This document shows, in pieces, positions 24,051 to 33,819 of a DNA stretch of 64,000 nucleotides; position 1 is the first letter of the stretch, and each line of letters begins with the position of its first letter. The position numbers and the translations under genes are program-made. The notes under the pieces were generated by a model that did not search any database, was not told the DNA's origin, and worked only from the letters and a program-made list of their open reading frames with translations. The stretch covers positions 310,001 to 374,000 of the forward strand of contig OZ237766.1 in assembly GCA_965178125.1 (NCBI GenBank), given 5' to 3'. The stretch comes from Bilabrum cf. latius. Taxonomy: Eukaryota; Bigyra: Bicosoecida; Bigyra; Bicosoecida.

Positions 24051-24890
24051 GGCAGCAGTGACTCTTGCAGAAAAGTCAACGCTTGTGCCGGGTCGATTTC
24101 TGGAGGCCACCTGCTGATTGGCTAGCTCTGGGCAAAAAGCTAGCTCGTCTTCCAGAAGACGCTAACAAGCATACGATTGGAATATTATAAGTTGAACAAG
24201 AGACAAATGAATGAATTGCCGGACACTCATGCCGGTGAATTCGCGGACAAACTGATTGAATCCACTCAATCCAGGCGTTGGTCGCGGTACAGTGCACTGC
24301 ACCTTCCGAACACCAAGATTGTGTTTGCATCACTGCAACTGTGTTCAACCATCCCGCGTGATAGCCCTCATCATAGGCACGTTCGATTTATCTACTCAGC
24401 TCAGCCCGCTTCAAGTCGAATCTTCGTAACAAGCAGAGCGTTCCGTCAGATGCAGGTCCCTGAGAATGAGATCGGGCGCAGCACCCGCTCGAGGGGTAGG
24501 CTCAGATACGACGTAGCGAAGCGGGGGAGAGAGCGTTCGAGAAGGCCAGTCCAGTGAGGAACGAGCAGGAGAGGAGGCTATGGGATGGGCGAGAAGGACG
24601 AGGGCGGAGCCAATTTAGTCTATACAGTTTACTAAACAATTTATTAGCGAGTCACACCGCAGCAGCAGTCCAGCTGTGGCCAAGGCGGTGCATCGACAAG
24701 TTGATCGACCCCAGCCCGCCCTGACACGGACCATCAGCACTACAACATGGCAAGGTATATCATGTAAGCCCCCAAAACAATAATGCATCTTCTTGGGGTA
24801 GCACCACATCTGGGTAGCACAAGTCCAGTAGCGTGCACATGTTTGCACCGAGCAAATCTCATTTATTGCCGGACCAGGGCACCCGCAGGC
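24051..24890. other. Intergenic, no gene recognised
   Basis: Upstream region shared by two divergent genes. An open stretch at 24177-24557 has no recognisable domain. The frame of the next gene is also open back to an ATG at 24783, so an upstream start or first exon may lie here. Confidence 0.45.
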
Positions 24891-25997
24891 ATGGGCCATG
24901 ATAGTGCTGGTGCGTTCTTACCTCTAGCAGCTGCTGTTATATTTTGCTATACAGTCACAGCCTGTGTCGTCTTAGCTGGCTGCAAGAAAGGCCAAGGATT
25001 AGCCGAAGATCTCGACACGAGCTGCGTGGTTGGCGATGACTTTATCCTGTAGAACTGGAACGGAAGCCTGGTTTTTCCTCCTCGGCTAGTTTCTCGGGAT
25101 GACGGAGGTTTCCTGTACGGAAAGCAAATAGCAGGTCCGTTCGCATCGGACGATGAAGTTAGAGAGATGATCGCTTCGTAGTCCACCAAGCTCTCTAGCT
25201 GGACACTGGACGCAACCGATGGTGTCCTTGGAGTCGATCCAGATATAGGAAATAAAACTGTTTGGCAGTATCCTGTCCAGGTCAACGGAGTTCGTATTTC
25301 GATTACTGGAAGACTTCCGGAGGGATCGCGTGATGAGGCTTACGCGGCATTCATACTCCAAAATAGGGACTACTGTGACACTGACGCGGCTCAAGGAAAT
25401 GTATGGTATGAATCTAGAGACTGGATGCCTGAGGCAGGGATCATGATCGGGACATCGGGTGCTGTGCTCGGAGGCTCGTTAGCAATCCTGGCATTCATAC
25501 TGTACGTCTTTCAGACTATAGACGGAAACAAGGTCAAAGGAAGGGTGACTGACATATGCCTTGTCCCCTGTTGGTGCGCACTATTCGTATCTATCGTGGC
25601 TTTCATGTGGATTGGGGGCCTTGGCATTACAGCTGGACTTCCGGCATTTTCAGGTTCGAATTGGTGGGCCGTGAACTTGCTCAGGTTGAGTCCGCAATCT
25701 AAAGTACCTTTTATTTCCGGCTGCCTGTGCTACTTTAGTTACTTTGTGATTGCGCTTGTGATGGCCGCTGGCTATTTGGTCATCACCTGCGCAGATGGCT
25801 GTGCCATGGTTTCAGTCTCCTCGAAAGCCTTAGATGAGTGGCAGAAGAGCCACGCCGCACTTAAGAAAGAAGGGCTTTAGGAGGTAACGCGAAACAGCGC
25901 GGCGGCACAGCCACCGGACATCTAGTGGGACAGCAACCCGGTTAGCGCGGAGCTGTAGGAGCATGACCATGGAGGTCACGGTGACAGCAGCGCCTGA
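24891..25997 (+). CDS. Predicted membrane protein, about four TM segments
   Basis: One frame of 368 residues with UAGs at 25050, 25179 and 25878 plus two more near the end, stop TGA at 25995. Hydrophobic segments are FLPLAAAVIFCYTVTACVVL near the N-terminus, then after an extracellular-like region of about 150 residues AVLGGSLAILAFILYVF, LVPCWCALFVSIVAFMWIGG and FSYFVIALVMAAGYLVIT. The loop between TM1 and TM2 has NKT and NWNG glycosylation-like sites and paired Cys. The C-terminus is polar and holds three of the UAGs. I do not recognise the family; a surface receptor or transporter-like protein is possible. The start at ATG 24891 follows a possible acceptor (CCCGCAG), so an upstream exon cannot be excluded. 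Confidence 0.7.
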
Positions 25998-26667
25998 GCC
26001 AAGGATACTATTTCTAGCAGTACTGCCTTCGTTTTCATACAGGATTTCTTACATCTGTCCAAACAGGCTAAGGCGAGTATGCCAGCGCACCAGACTGACT
26101 GCCTCCGGTCCAAGCTGCCTCTTTGCCCACTGTACTGGATGGCAACAGTCGGTTACGCAACCTCGCGGTGATTCAACTCGATTCATAATGCAATTTATTA
26201 CCGTCATCGCAGACAGCCAAGGTAAGCCGGGGGATGGGGAGGGGGCAGCCGTAGCAGCGTTCTACGCGATACGGCTAGCATGATGCGGCAGATTCTCCTC
26301 CTCATCAGGCGGCGCTGGGTGCCCCTGGGCATTGCGCACCGCCACTTGCATACTCTGTGGATATATGCCTCCGCATTATCCATGCACCCATATTTTAATT
26401 AGACCTTGTTCTTGCGTGCGTATCCGGAGTCAGGGGCCACCCCACCTGGCTGAGCCTATTCAGTCTATGCTTGTCCCCAACTTGTTACTACCCGGCTAGG
26501 GAGGTTTGAAAACCAATCCCCCAGAAGGTGACCCTGATGAAGGCTTTCCAGGGGGCCATCCGTGGGGTCCCTCGCAAGTCTACTAGTACGGAACTTCAAG
26601 CTGAATTGCGCGGCGCCAACATTAATGCGGCAGAAAGATTCGGCCGGAACAATTAACTGATTACAAT
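25998..26667. other. Intergenic, no gene recognised
   Basis: About 670 bp with only short, domain-free ORFs between the four-TM gene and the lyase gene. Confidence 0.5.
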
Positions 26668-28602
26668 ATGTCCAAACAAGGATCTTTCGCAAATCCGAAG
26701 GACTTCGTTGGATCCATCAAGAATGCTGCTTTCAAGGTACTGGAACCACCTTCAAGCGAGAAGTATCGCAAGGTAGAGCACTTGATCCTGGTTATTGGTG
26801 GTGCTGCAATCACGACGTACGTGCTCGTGCGTGCCGTACAGGCCGGCCCGCAAGCGGTTCTGAAGAGCGTAGTCGGCTCAGTCATATCAGTTGCATCTGC
26901 CGTGCCCGGAGTTCGTGGCGCAATCGACAAGCAGATCGAGGGAAGCCTCAAGGGAGTGGAACACGAAGTGCTCGGCGATGGAGACGACGAGACTGCCATC
27001 ACAATCCCGACACAGAGCCGCTCGCACGACGAGGTGATCGCATTGACGCAGAAATATGGCGTGTCGGATTCCTTTCAGCGTGGCAAGTCGCTCGGCGGCA
27101 TCTACTACGAGCTCCAAGGCGACATGTCGAAAACGCACGCCGCCATGTGGGCGCAGTTCTCGAAGACAAACGCGCTGTTCCCCGCTTTGTTCAGGGGAGT
27201 ACGTCGGATGGAAAGCGAGCTGTTGGCGATGATCCTCGCGATGCTCACGGGCGGCTCCAAGATGGCGCCAGTGCTGGACTCCCTGCCGGGCAGCACAGCC
27301 GGCGCGCAGGCCGCCGGCGGGGGCGCATCATCATCATCAGGAGAAGGAGACGCAGCGAAAGCAATTCTGGTCGCTTCTGCAGAGGACCGGGAGCGCATCG
27401 AGGAGGAGGACAAGGCCAACCGCACGCTGCCCTGGGTGGCCTCGAGCCCCGTGCTCCCCTTCGCCGAGAGGAGGCCCGCCCTGCATGGAGAGGGCCTGGG
27501 GGAGCTATGTGGGATCGTCACATCCGGGGGAACAGAATCCATCGCCCTGGCGATCAGGGCATACCAGGCGCAGGGGGAGGCGGAGCGTGGGATCGCAAGG
27601 GACCAAGCCAACATCGTGTGCAGCCAGGCAGCCCACGCAGCGCTGGACAAGGCCTGCCACTTCTACGGGATCCAGCTGAGGAAGATCCCAGTCGACGAGA
27701 ACATGCAGCTGGACCCAGCCAAGGCGGAGAAATAGATCGACTCCAACACCCTCTGCATCTTCGGCTCGGCGGTATCCTTCCCGCACGGCGTGGCGGATGA
27801 CATCCCGGCCCTGGGCCGGATCGCCATCAAGCACGGCGTGGGTCTACACAGCGACAACTGCCTCGGGGGAGTGCTGCTGTCGGCAATGCGCGGCGCCGGG
27901 ATCCAGGTTCCGCAGTTCGACTTCGCCGTGCCGGGAGTGACGACCATGTCTGTGGACGTGCACAAGTACGGGCTTGCCTCCAAGGGGGCATCCGTGGTGG
28001 CCTTCAGGACGAGGAACCTTCGCTGCCACGTGTTCTCTGCTGTGACCGACTGGTCCGGGGGATTCTACACCACCCCCACCGCGCAGGGCAGCAGGTCAGG
28101 CGGCGCAATCGCGCAGGCGTGGGGCAGCCTGGTGCGCATGGGGCAGGCGGGGTACGTGTCCATGGCCAGGAGAGTCCACGCACTCGTCACACAGCTGGCC
28201 ACGGAGATCCCCAAGATCCCCGGTCTCAAGCTGCTGGGCCGCCCGGACGCCGCCGTGGTGGCCTTCGGATCCACCGGTGGATTCAACATTTACGCCTTCG
28301 CCACGAGGCTCAAGGATAAGCACGGGTTCGGGCTGCCAACACTGCAGAAGCCCTCGGGGCTGCACGTGTGCGTGACCCTTCGCCTTGAGGACTGCGTGGA
28401 GGAGATGCTGGAGGCAATGCGGGAGTGCGCCGCGTACTGCGGGGAGCACCCGGAGGAAGGGGCGAAGGGTGCCGCGGGGGTTTATGGGACCACTTTCGCC
28501 CTGCCCGACGGCGAGGTGGAGAAGACGCTCAAGCTGTACGACGAGATGATTCTGGCGGTGAAGCCGGGGAGCAAGCACCCGCTGTGGAGGGAGAGGGGAT
28601 AA
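26668..28602 (+). CDS. Sphingosine-1-phosphate lyase
   Basis: 644 residues in one exon, with an in-frame UAG at codon 356 (27733-27735) and a TAA stop. A TM anchor near the N-terminus (LILVIGGAAITTYVLV) fits an ER enzyme of the group II PLP-decarboxylase fold. Family motifs are in order: VTSGGTESIALAIRAY, SQAAHAALDKACHFYGI, FGSAVSFPHGVADDIPALG, LHSDNCLGG, and the PLP lysine in SVDVHKYGLASKG (about 432). The enzyme cleaves sphingosine-1-phosphate to hexadecenal and phosphoethanolamine. Homology runs without a gap across the UAG (DPAKAEK[UAG]IDSNTLCIFGS), so it cannot be a stop. One gene with an internal UAG and a terminal UAA separates the roles of the two codons. Start at the first ATG. Confidence 0.96.
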
Positions 28603-28713
28603 GTGGGTGGATTCCATTCTCTGGGAGTTACATTATTTTTCTATATTCAGCGCACACATTTCACTCAACCAGTAGCAGGGAGGCAGCCTCAATGCTGGTT
28701 GCGTCCAAAATCG

Positions 28714-31564
28714 ATGAAGAAGATGACTAGAGCTGGGAACGCGACTGAGGTCGAAGATTCGATCCACATTGCATCCGCCGCCAGTACCATGTAAGTGCGA
28801 TACTATAATACTTTTTAGGCAGCGTATCTAGATATCAGCCTGCAGCACTCGCTGCCAGTCTAAATCCTGACCAGTTCTTGCGCAGGTCGCATTCTCAGCT
28901 AGCAACAGATTTGCACGGCATGTTGCACGACATAGGACTTCTAAGAGATATCACTACGAGGTATGATGTTTCCGCTGCAATCGAGGAGGAAGACAAAACA
29001 TGGGTAAGCTCATTGAATTCAGACTAGACAATAGAGTTTTGGATCGTTCAGTATCGTATTGTTGCTCAACTTACGTACAAAATTGAGTGCGCAGTATAAC
29101 CGGACAGCTCTGTGCAAAGCTGCTATCGATGGGTAGATAGAGGCGTGTGAGCTGTTAATTGCCTGCGGTGCCCAGGTCGAGGCGCAAGACAGTGTGAGAC
29201 ACTCACATTGCGACAGGTTCCTCCCCCAGTGGGTCCGCCAAATGTGGACATAACCCCGGTAGTAGGGCGATCGCATTATTATTACTCCATACACTTGTGG
29301 GTAGTAGGTGGTATAGATGCGAACTACTACGCTGCATCAAGGGTCAAGTTCACGAGTGGCCAATCACCCCTACCTGCCATTGCCGACTCGGAGTGATAGC
29401 ACGCCATTGGTTGCGCCTATAACTATATAACAACGCGTGCGCAAATGCTACGCAGGAAGGAGCCACCCCTCTCATGCTGGCCGCCAAGAATGGCCACGCC
29501 TCCGTGTGCGACCTGCTCCTAGCCAAGGGAGCGAATATCGATGCCAAGGATTCCGTGAGCACTTGGCTTCGCCTCCATCTTTTCGGAAGGGGTATGTAGC
29601 CGGTAGTGCAAGTCCTAATCATGCAATATCATTTCGATACCCGCGTTACGTATGTTAGCCTAGTCTAGCAGCGCGGAAATACACCCCTGTTGCAAGCTAC
29701 CGACTATGGGAATGCCTCTGTGTGCGAGCTGCTGCTGTCCAAGGGAGCGGACATTGAGGCCAAGAACGAAGTGAGATATAACGCACAAAAGAGGATTACA
29801 TTCGACGCGAAACGGGTGGCTCGTATGCGTCTTGAAGCATACGCGCACAGGGCTACGGCCTGCTGGCAATAAGTGTTGGCGCGCAAAGCCATCATGCTCA
29901 CTTCCTCCACGGATTTGTACAAGTGCGTTGCATTGCAGGACGGAGAAACTGCGCTATTCCTGAGCATTGATAGCAAGCATGCGGCAGTGTGCGAGCTGTT
30001 GCTGTCCAAGGGGGCAAGTATGGATGTTGAGGACTCGGTAAGATCCAATCTATCCATAGTGTTGAGAACTCTTTAGGTGGCCTAAATGGGTTTGCCATGA
30101 GCATAGTCGTAGGGTTGCACGAGCCTACGGTACTTGATTCGCAATAAATTCCGCTCTCAATGCTGTTGAGCTCCCGTGCAGAGTGTGACGCAGGATGGAA
30201 ACGCACCCCTCGCATGGGCTGCCAGAGAGGGTCTTGCCTCCGTGTGCGAGCTGCTGCTGTCCAAAGGGGCGCGGGTCGACGCCTAGAACAATGTGAGCTA
30301 GCTATGCATATCGATGTCGAAAACGCGGCACCGAATCTCCGATGAGTCCATGCAAACCTATACTCTCAGAGCCTGGGTGACATTAGGATACGCAAACGGT
30401 ATTGGATATTCGCGGGGCGCTACGTCGCCGTACGCATCCGGGTATACAGCCATGGTGGCTGTCCGTGATAACACCACGCACGCAGGAGGGGGTCACACCA
30501 CTTGCACTAGCTGCTATGGTTGGGAATACTGATGTGTGCAGCTTGTTGCTTTTGAAAGGGGCGAAGGTCGACGAGAGTGAAATGGTAAGCAATTGGGCCT
30601 GCAAACGTTGGGAAGAAGTGGATTGTCAACTATGATCGAATCGATGATCCTTTTGGATTCAGTCCGCGACTACATAGTTCTCTGTTATTGCAACTTAAAA
30701 TATCCAGACAAGTATGAATTTCTTCGCAGGGCGGCAATACCCCGCTGATTTGGGCGAGTCTTTGCGGGCATGCCCCTGTGTGTAAACTTTTTCTTTTGAA
30801 GGGGGCCAACCTTGAGGCAAAAAACTGCGTGAGATGGCACTTTAGGGGGACCTTCGGTCCTTAACGGCATGCGTCAGCTCAAGCTTGCGATGGATTCAAG
30901 CAGCACATGCTGTCGAATGCGTATAGTGCCTGTCATGGCAGACTGGTTACTTGCCCAGCTCCAGCAAAAAAGCTACCCTTCAGACCAGTAACTCCTATGG
31001 TTGCATCATTTATGCAGTATGGAAACACTCCCCTTGCAATGGCTGCAATATACGGCCATGCTTCGGTGTGTAGGTTGCTGCTTTACAACGGGGCTGACAA
31101 GAATAGCTGCAACAAGGTGTGACAGGATTGTTTGGGCGTTCGGGGGACTTCTATGCTACTGATATACCCGTATGTAAGTACGTCCTATAGCCTATCCTAT
31201 ATTCTGTCCGGATCGTTAGCAGAACGGCAAATTTCCATCGCAACAAGCAAAAACTGCTTCACTTGCCCAAAGCATTGAAACATACACATCTCGATGGGTA
31301 TGCCTTGTCTCGTGGCGAAGGGCAGCCGAGGCCAGGCGAGATGCAGCCATGGTGTTTCAGGCCGCAGCAGAGGGTAGACCGCTGGAATTAAGCAGACGAC
31401 TGAGGCTTGGGAGGCTCGCTGGAGGCCTCCATATGAAGGGTGAGGTCGAGGATGGGGCGGGGATTAGCAGGAGGGTCAGTCCATTGGAAGCGGCCAAGCT
31501 GGGGGGGCACGACAAGTGCATCAAAATACTTTAGACTGCTATCTTGCTCAAACTGGTCAGATGA
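28714..31564 (+). CDS. Ankyrin-repeat protein B with conserved N- and C-terminal modules
   Basis: Eleven-exon model of about 442 residues: 28714-28790, 28886-29003, eight 99-nt ankyrin exons (29095, 29456, 29672, 29939, 30194, 30486, 30730, 31018) and 31223-31564 (TGA). Exon 1 starts MKKMTRAGNATEVEDS and ends in phase 2. Exon 2 has SHSQLATDLHGMLHDIGLL, the N-terminal module. Each middle exon is one 33-residue repeat (for example EGATPLMLAAKNGHASVCDL) ending at GTGAG or GTAAG. UAG occurs in the first and fifth ankyrin exons (AIDG[UAG]IEACELL; RVDA[UAG]NN) and near the C-terminus (KIL[UAG]TAILL). The last exon repeats the C-terminal module of gene A (WRRAAEARRDAAMVFQAAAE, GRLAGGLHMKGEVEDGAG). 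It begins about 110 bp after the lyase stop. Confidence 0.85.
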
Positions 31565-32047
31565 TCCGGGATGTGTCATGCCTTGGCGAAAATCCGATAC
31601 GGATACGTCCGAAATCGGTTTTCAAATGAATCCTAGACTTTTCTCTTTCTGATACAGGATTAACTTAACTTAATTCGTGGATTTGAAGTAGAGAACGGAA
31701 GTACGGGTAACTATAGCCATATTTCCGTCTTCGGGCACCATCGCTACTCAAATAATTTATAACCGCTGAAATTTACATCTATCCAAAAATGAATCGAATT
31801 GGACTCAACCTAGCCACCGGAACTACAGTCAGACGTGCTTACGGGTAATACGTAACCTTACTGTAAACGACGGCACCGGTGGATCTATCCGGATCTGCAG
31901 TTCCTGGGAATGTGACGTGCGGGCGCGATGTCAGTGGGTGCACGTGCTAAGTGACGGCTCATCATCCTTTTGGATGGGGATCACGTGGCCGTTGTGGCCC
32001 ATTGCATCAAATCGATTCGGATGGTGGCAAGGGGGGATCCTGGAGAC
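31565..32047. repeat. Dispersed repeat blocks A and B (left copy), cut by a hAT-like insertion
   Basis: Block A (about 31736-31850, with CACCATCGCTACT and AACCTAGCCACCGGAA) has a direct copy at about 38059-38150. Block B (about 31905-32039, continuing at 33711-33740) contains CTAAGTGACGGCTCATCAT and GTGGCCGTTGTGGCCCATTG and has an inverted copy at about 37806-37960. No coding function was seen. Confidence 0.8.
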
Positions 32048-33702
32048 CAGGGCTGTGCGTTATTAAGGCCAAAACCTTAATACCGGGACCCAAGATCCGT
32101 GATTAAGCCGGTGATTAACAGGATTTTCAAAATAATCCACGATATTAAGATCGGGTCATTGGATCTTCTTCATTTAGTCCTTACATTGGGAGTTATGCAT
32201 GATATATATGCCACATACTATAAACAACATCTTAGTATACTACAAAGCGATACATTCTGGTAGTTATCCAGGCTGTGACGCTTGCCGGATAGCCACAAGA
32301 AGCCGTGACACCCTTCACTCGTGCTCGACGACCAAGGCTCGCAGAACCACATGGCTTGCATGGCACGGGCTGTAGTGGGAGCCCATCAAGTGTATGGCGA
32401 CCACTTGACGGGATGAGGAGGGGACATGCACCGAGTAGAAGTTCGCATCAGGTCCAAGGGTACAGACCACGATAGCGCCCTCGCTGCAGCCATTTCTTCG
32501 ATTTGACCACCCCTCACACCGTCCTTGCGCATCTTCACGTACTACTACAAGATCAGCATCTTTTCCGTGCCGTCAGGTGTCTGCATCATCTTCTCAAGAA
32601 CTGTCGAGCCTCCCCTGACGAAGTCGCCCATGCCCTTTTCGACCTCGTCAACGATGGCCTTGCGCAACCTACAAGGCTATGAGGTGGTCGGGCCCTTAGG
32701 AAGCAGCTGCACAAGCGAGTTGAACAAACATTTACCGTCATCTGCAGCCTGTCCGATGGTTATTCCTGGTGCGAGATCCTTGTTAAGGGCGTCATTGCGG
32801 CCTGCCTACCCAACAGATGCTATTGCGTCTGCTTCGGTCGGAGAAGCTCACGCTTGTGGTATGCCTAAGCTTCGTACGAATCCATCAGCACCAGCCCATC
32901 CTCAGCAGTGATGAACGCAAAGCCAACGGCGGTGCTTGGCAGCATCCACCACTTGTTCTTCTCGAGCCATGCCTTGCCCAAGACCCGAGGAGCCCGAACA
33001 GCCAACGATAATGCATCCAAATTCATCTTCAGTATCGCGGATATGGCGTGCTTTCCCTTCGTTTCCTACGCCTGTATAGTTCTAGCACGCTGAGTCCGCC
33101 AGCAAGACGCCATAGCCTTTGCTTCGGGCTCTCTGAGAAGGTGTTGGGGAGCCCAGGTACAAGGGTGTGCAGATCCCGGATCGTCGTGCTGCACCAGCAG
33201 ACGCATTAATCGCGCCTCAAGCTCCTTCGCACCGGATGTTGTATCAATACCAGTAACAATGTGGAGTACATTAGAGTAATGTCCGGTCGGGCCACACAGT
33301 CTTGCACCCAAAAGGAGCCCTGCACCTAGCTTCAGTAGTAGCTCAGCTGCACTCTTAGCCTGGTGAAATTTACGAATACCAGCAGGCTATTCTGAGTAGG
33401 CATTATTCGACCTTGCTATGCGTGCTAGACTTTGGCGGCGTTGTCTGCCTTTTCTTGGCCTAATGCCGACCTGCGTGGGTTGGACGTTGAAGGATTGAAT
33501 TGTAGCACGCTCATACTGGCTCAATAATACCAACATCGATAATAAATCTGCCCATACGAATAAAATATTAAGTATTTAAACTATATTTAGTATTTTTGCC
33601 CATTATTATGGGGTGTTGAGGCGACAAAGTGACTTCCGTTATTAAGGCCTCCGCGGGTGAAAATCCACGTTATTAAGGAGCCCTTAATAACGCGCAGCCC
33701 TG
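32048..33702. mobile_element. hAT-like transposon, probably non-autonomous or decayed
   Basis: 1655 bp with terminal inverted repeats CAGGGCTGTGCGTTATTAAG (left) and CAGGGCTGCGCGTTATTAAG (right, reverse complement). It is flanked by the 8-bp direct repeat CTGGAGAC at 32040-32047 and 33703-33710, the target-site duplication expected of the hAT superfamily. The flanks join into a continuous copy of repeat B. Inside, a minus-strand fragment around 32850-33010 reads coding-like (LEKNKWWMLPSTAVGFAF, with a UAG) but then meets TAA; no hAT transposase motif was recognised. Confidence 0.87.
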
Positions 33703-33819
33703 CTGGAGACTCGATTTCGAGGGGGTGGCATTAGTTGAGTGGTACCGTTCTGCCTTCTCCTACGTTCCACTTCTCCTTGTTGGAACATGCACCATCGCCC
33801 CGCAAACCCATTGTCCTCC

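Noticed and set aside
24177-24557. ORF starting MEYYKLNKRQMNELPD
   Set aside because: No recognisable domain, no splice support and no continuation after its end; coding status cannot be supported.
26668-28602. The lyase, BTB, HECT and other genes as pseudogenes broken by nonsense mutations
   Set aside because: The breaks are always TAG, never TAA, TGA or frameshifts, and occur in nearly all long genes with otherwise intact motifs. Random decay would not choose a single codon.
32525-32911. 128-residue plus-strand ORF inside the hAT-like element
   Set aside because: The opposite strand reads more coding-like, and no transposase motif is seen in either; treated as decayed element sequence.
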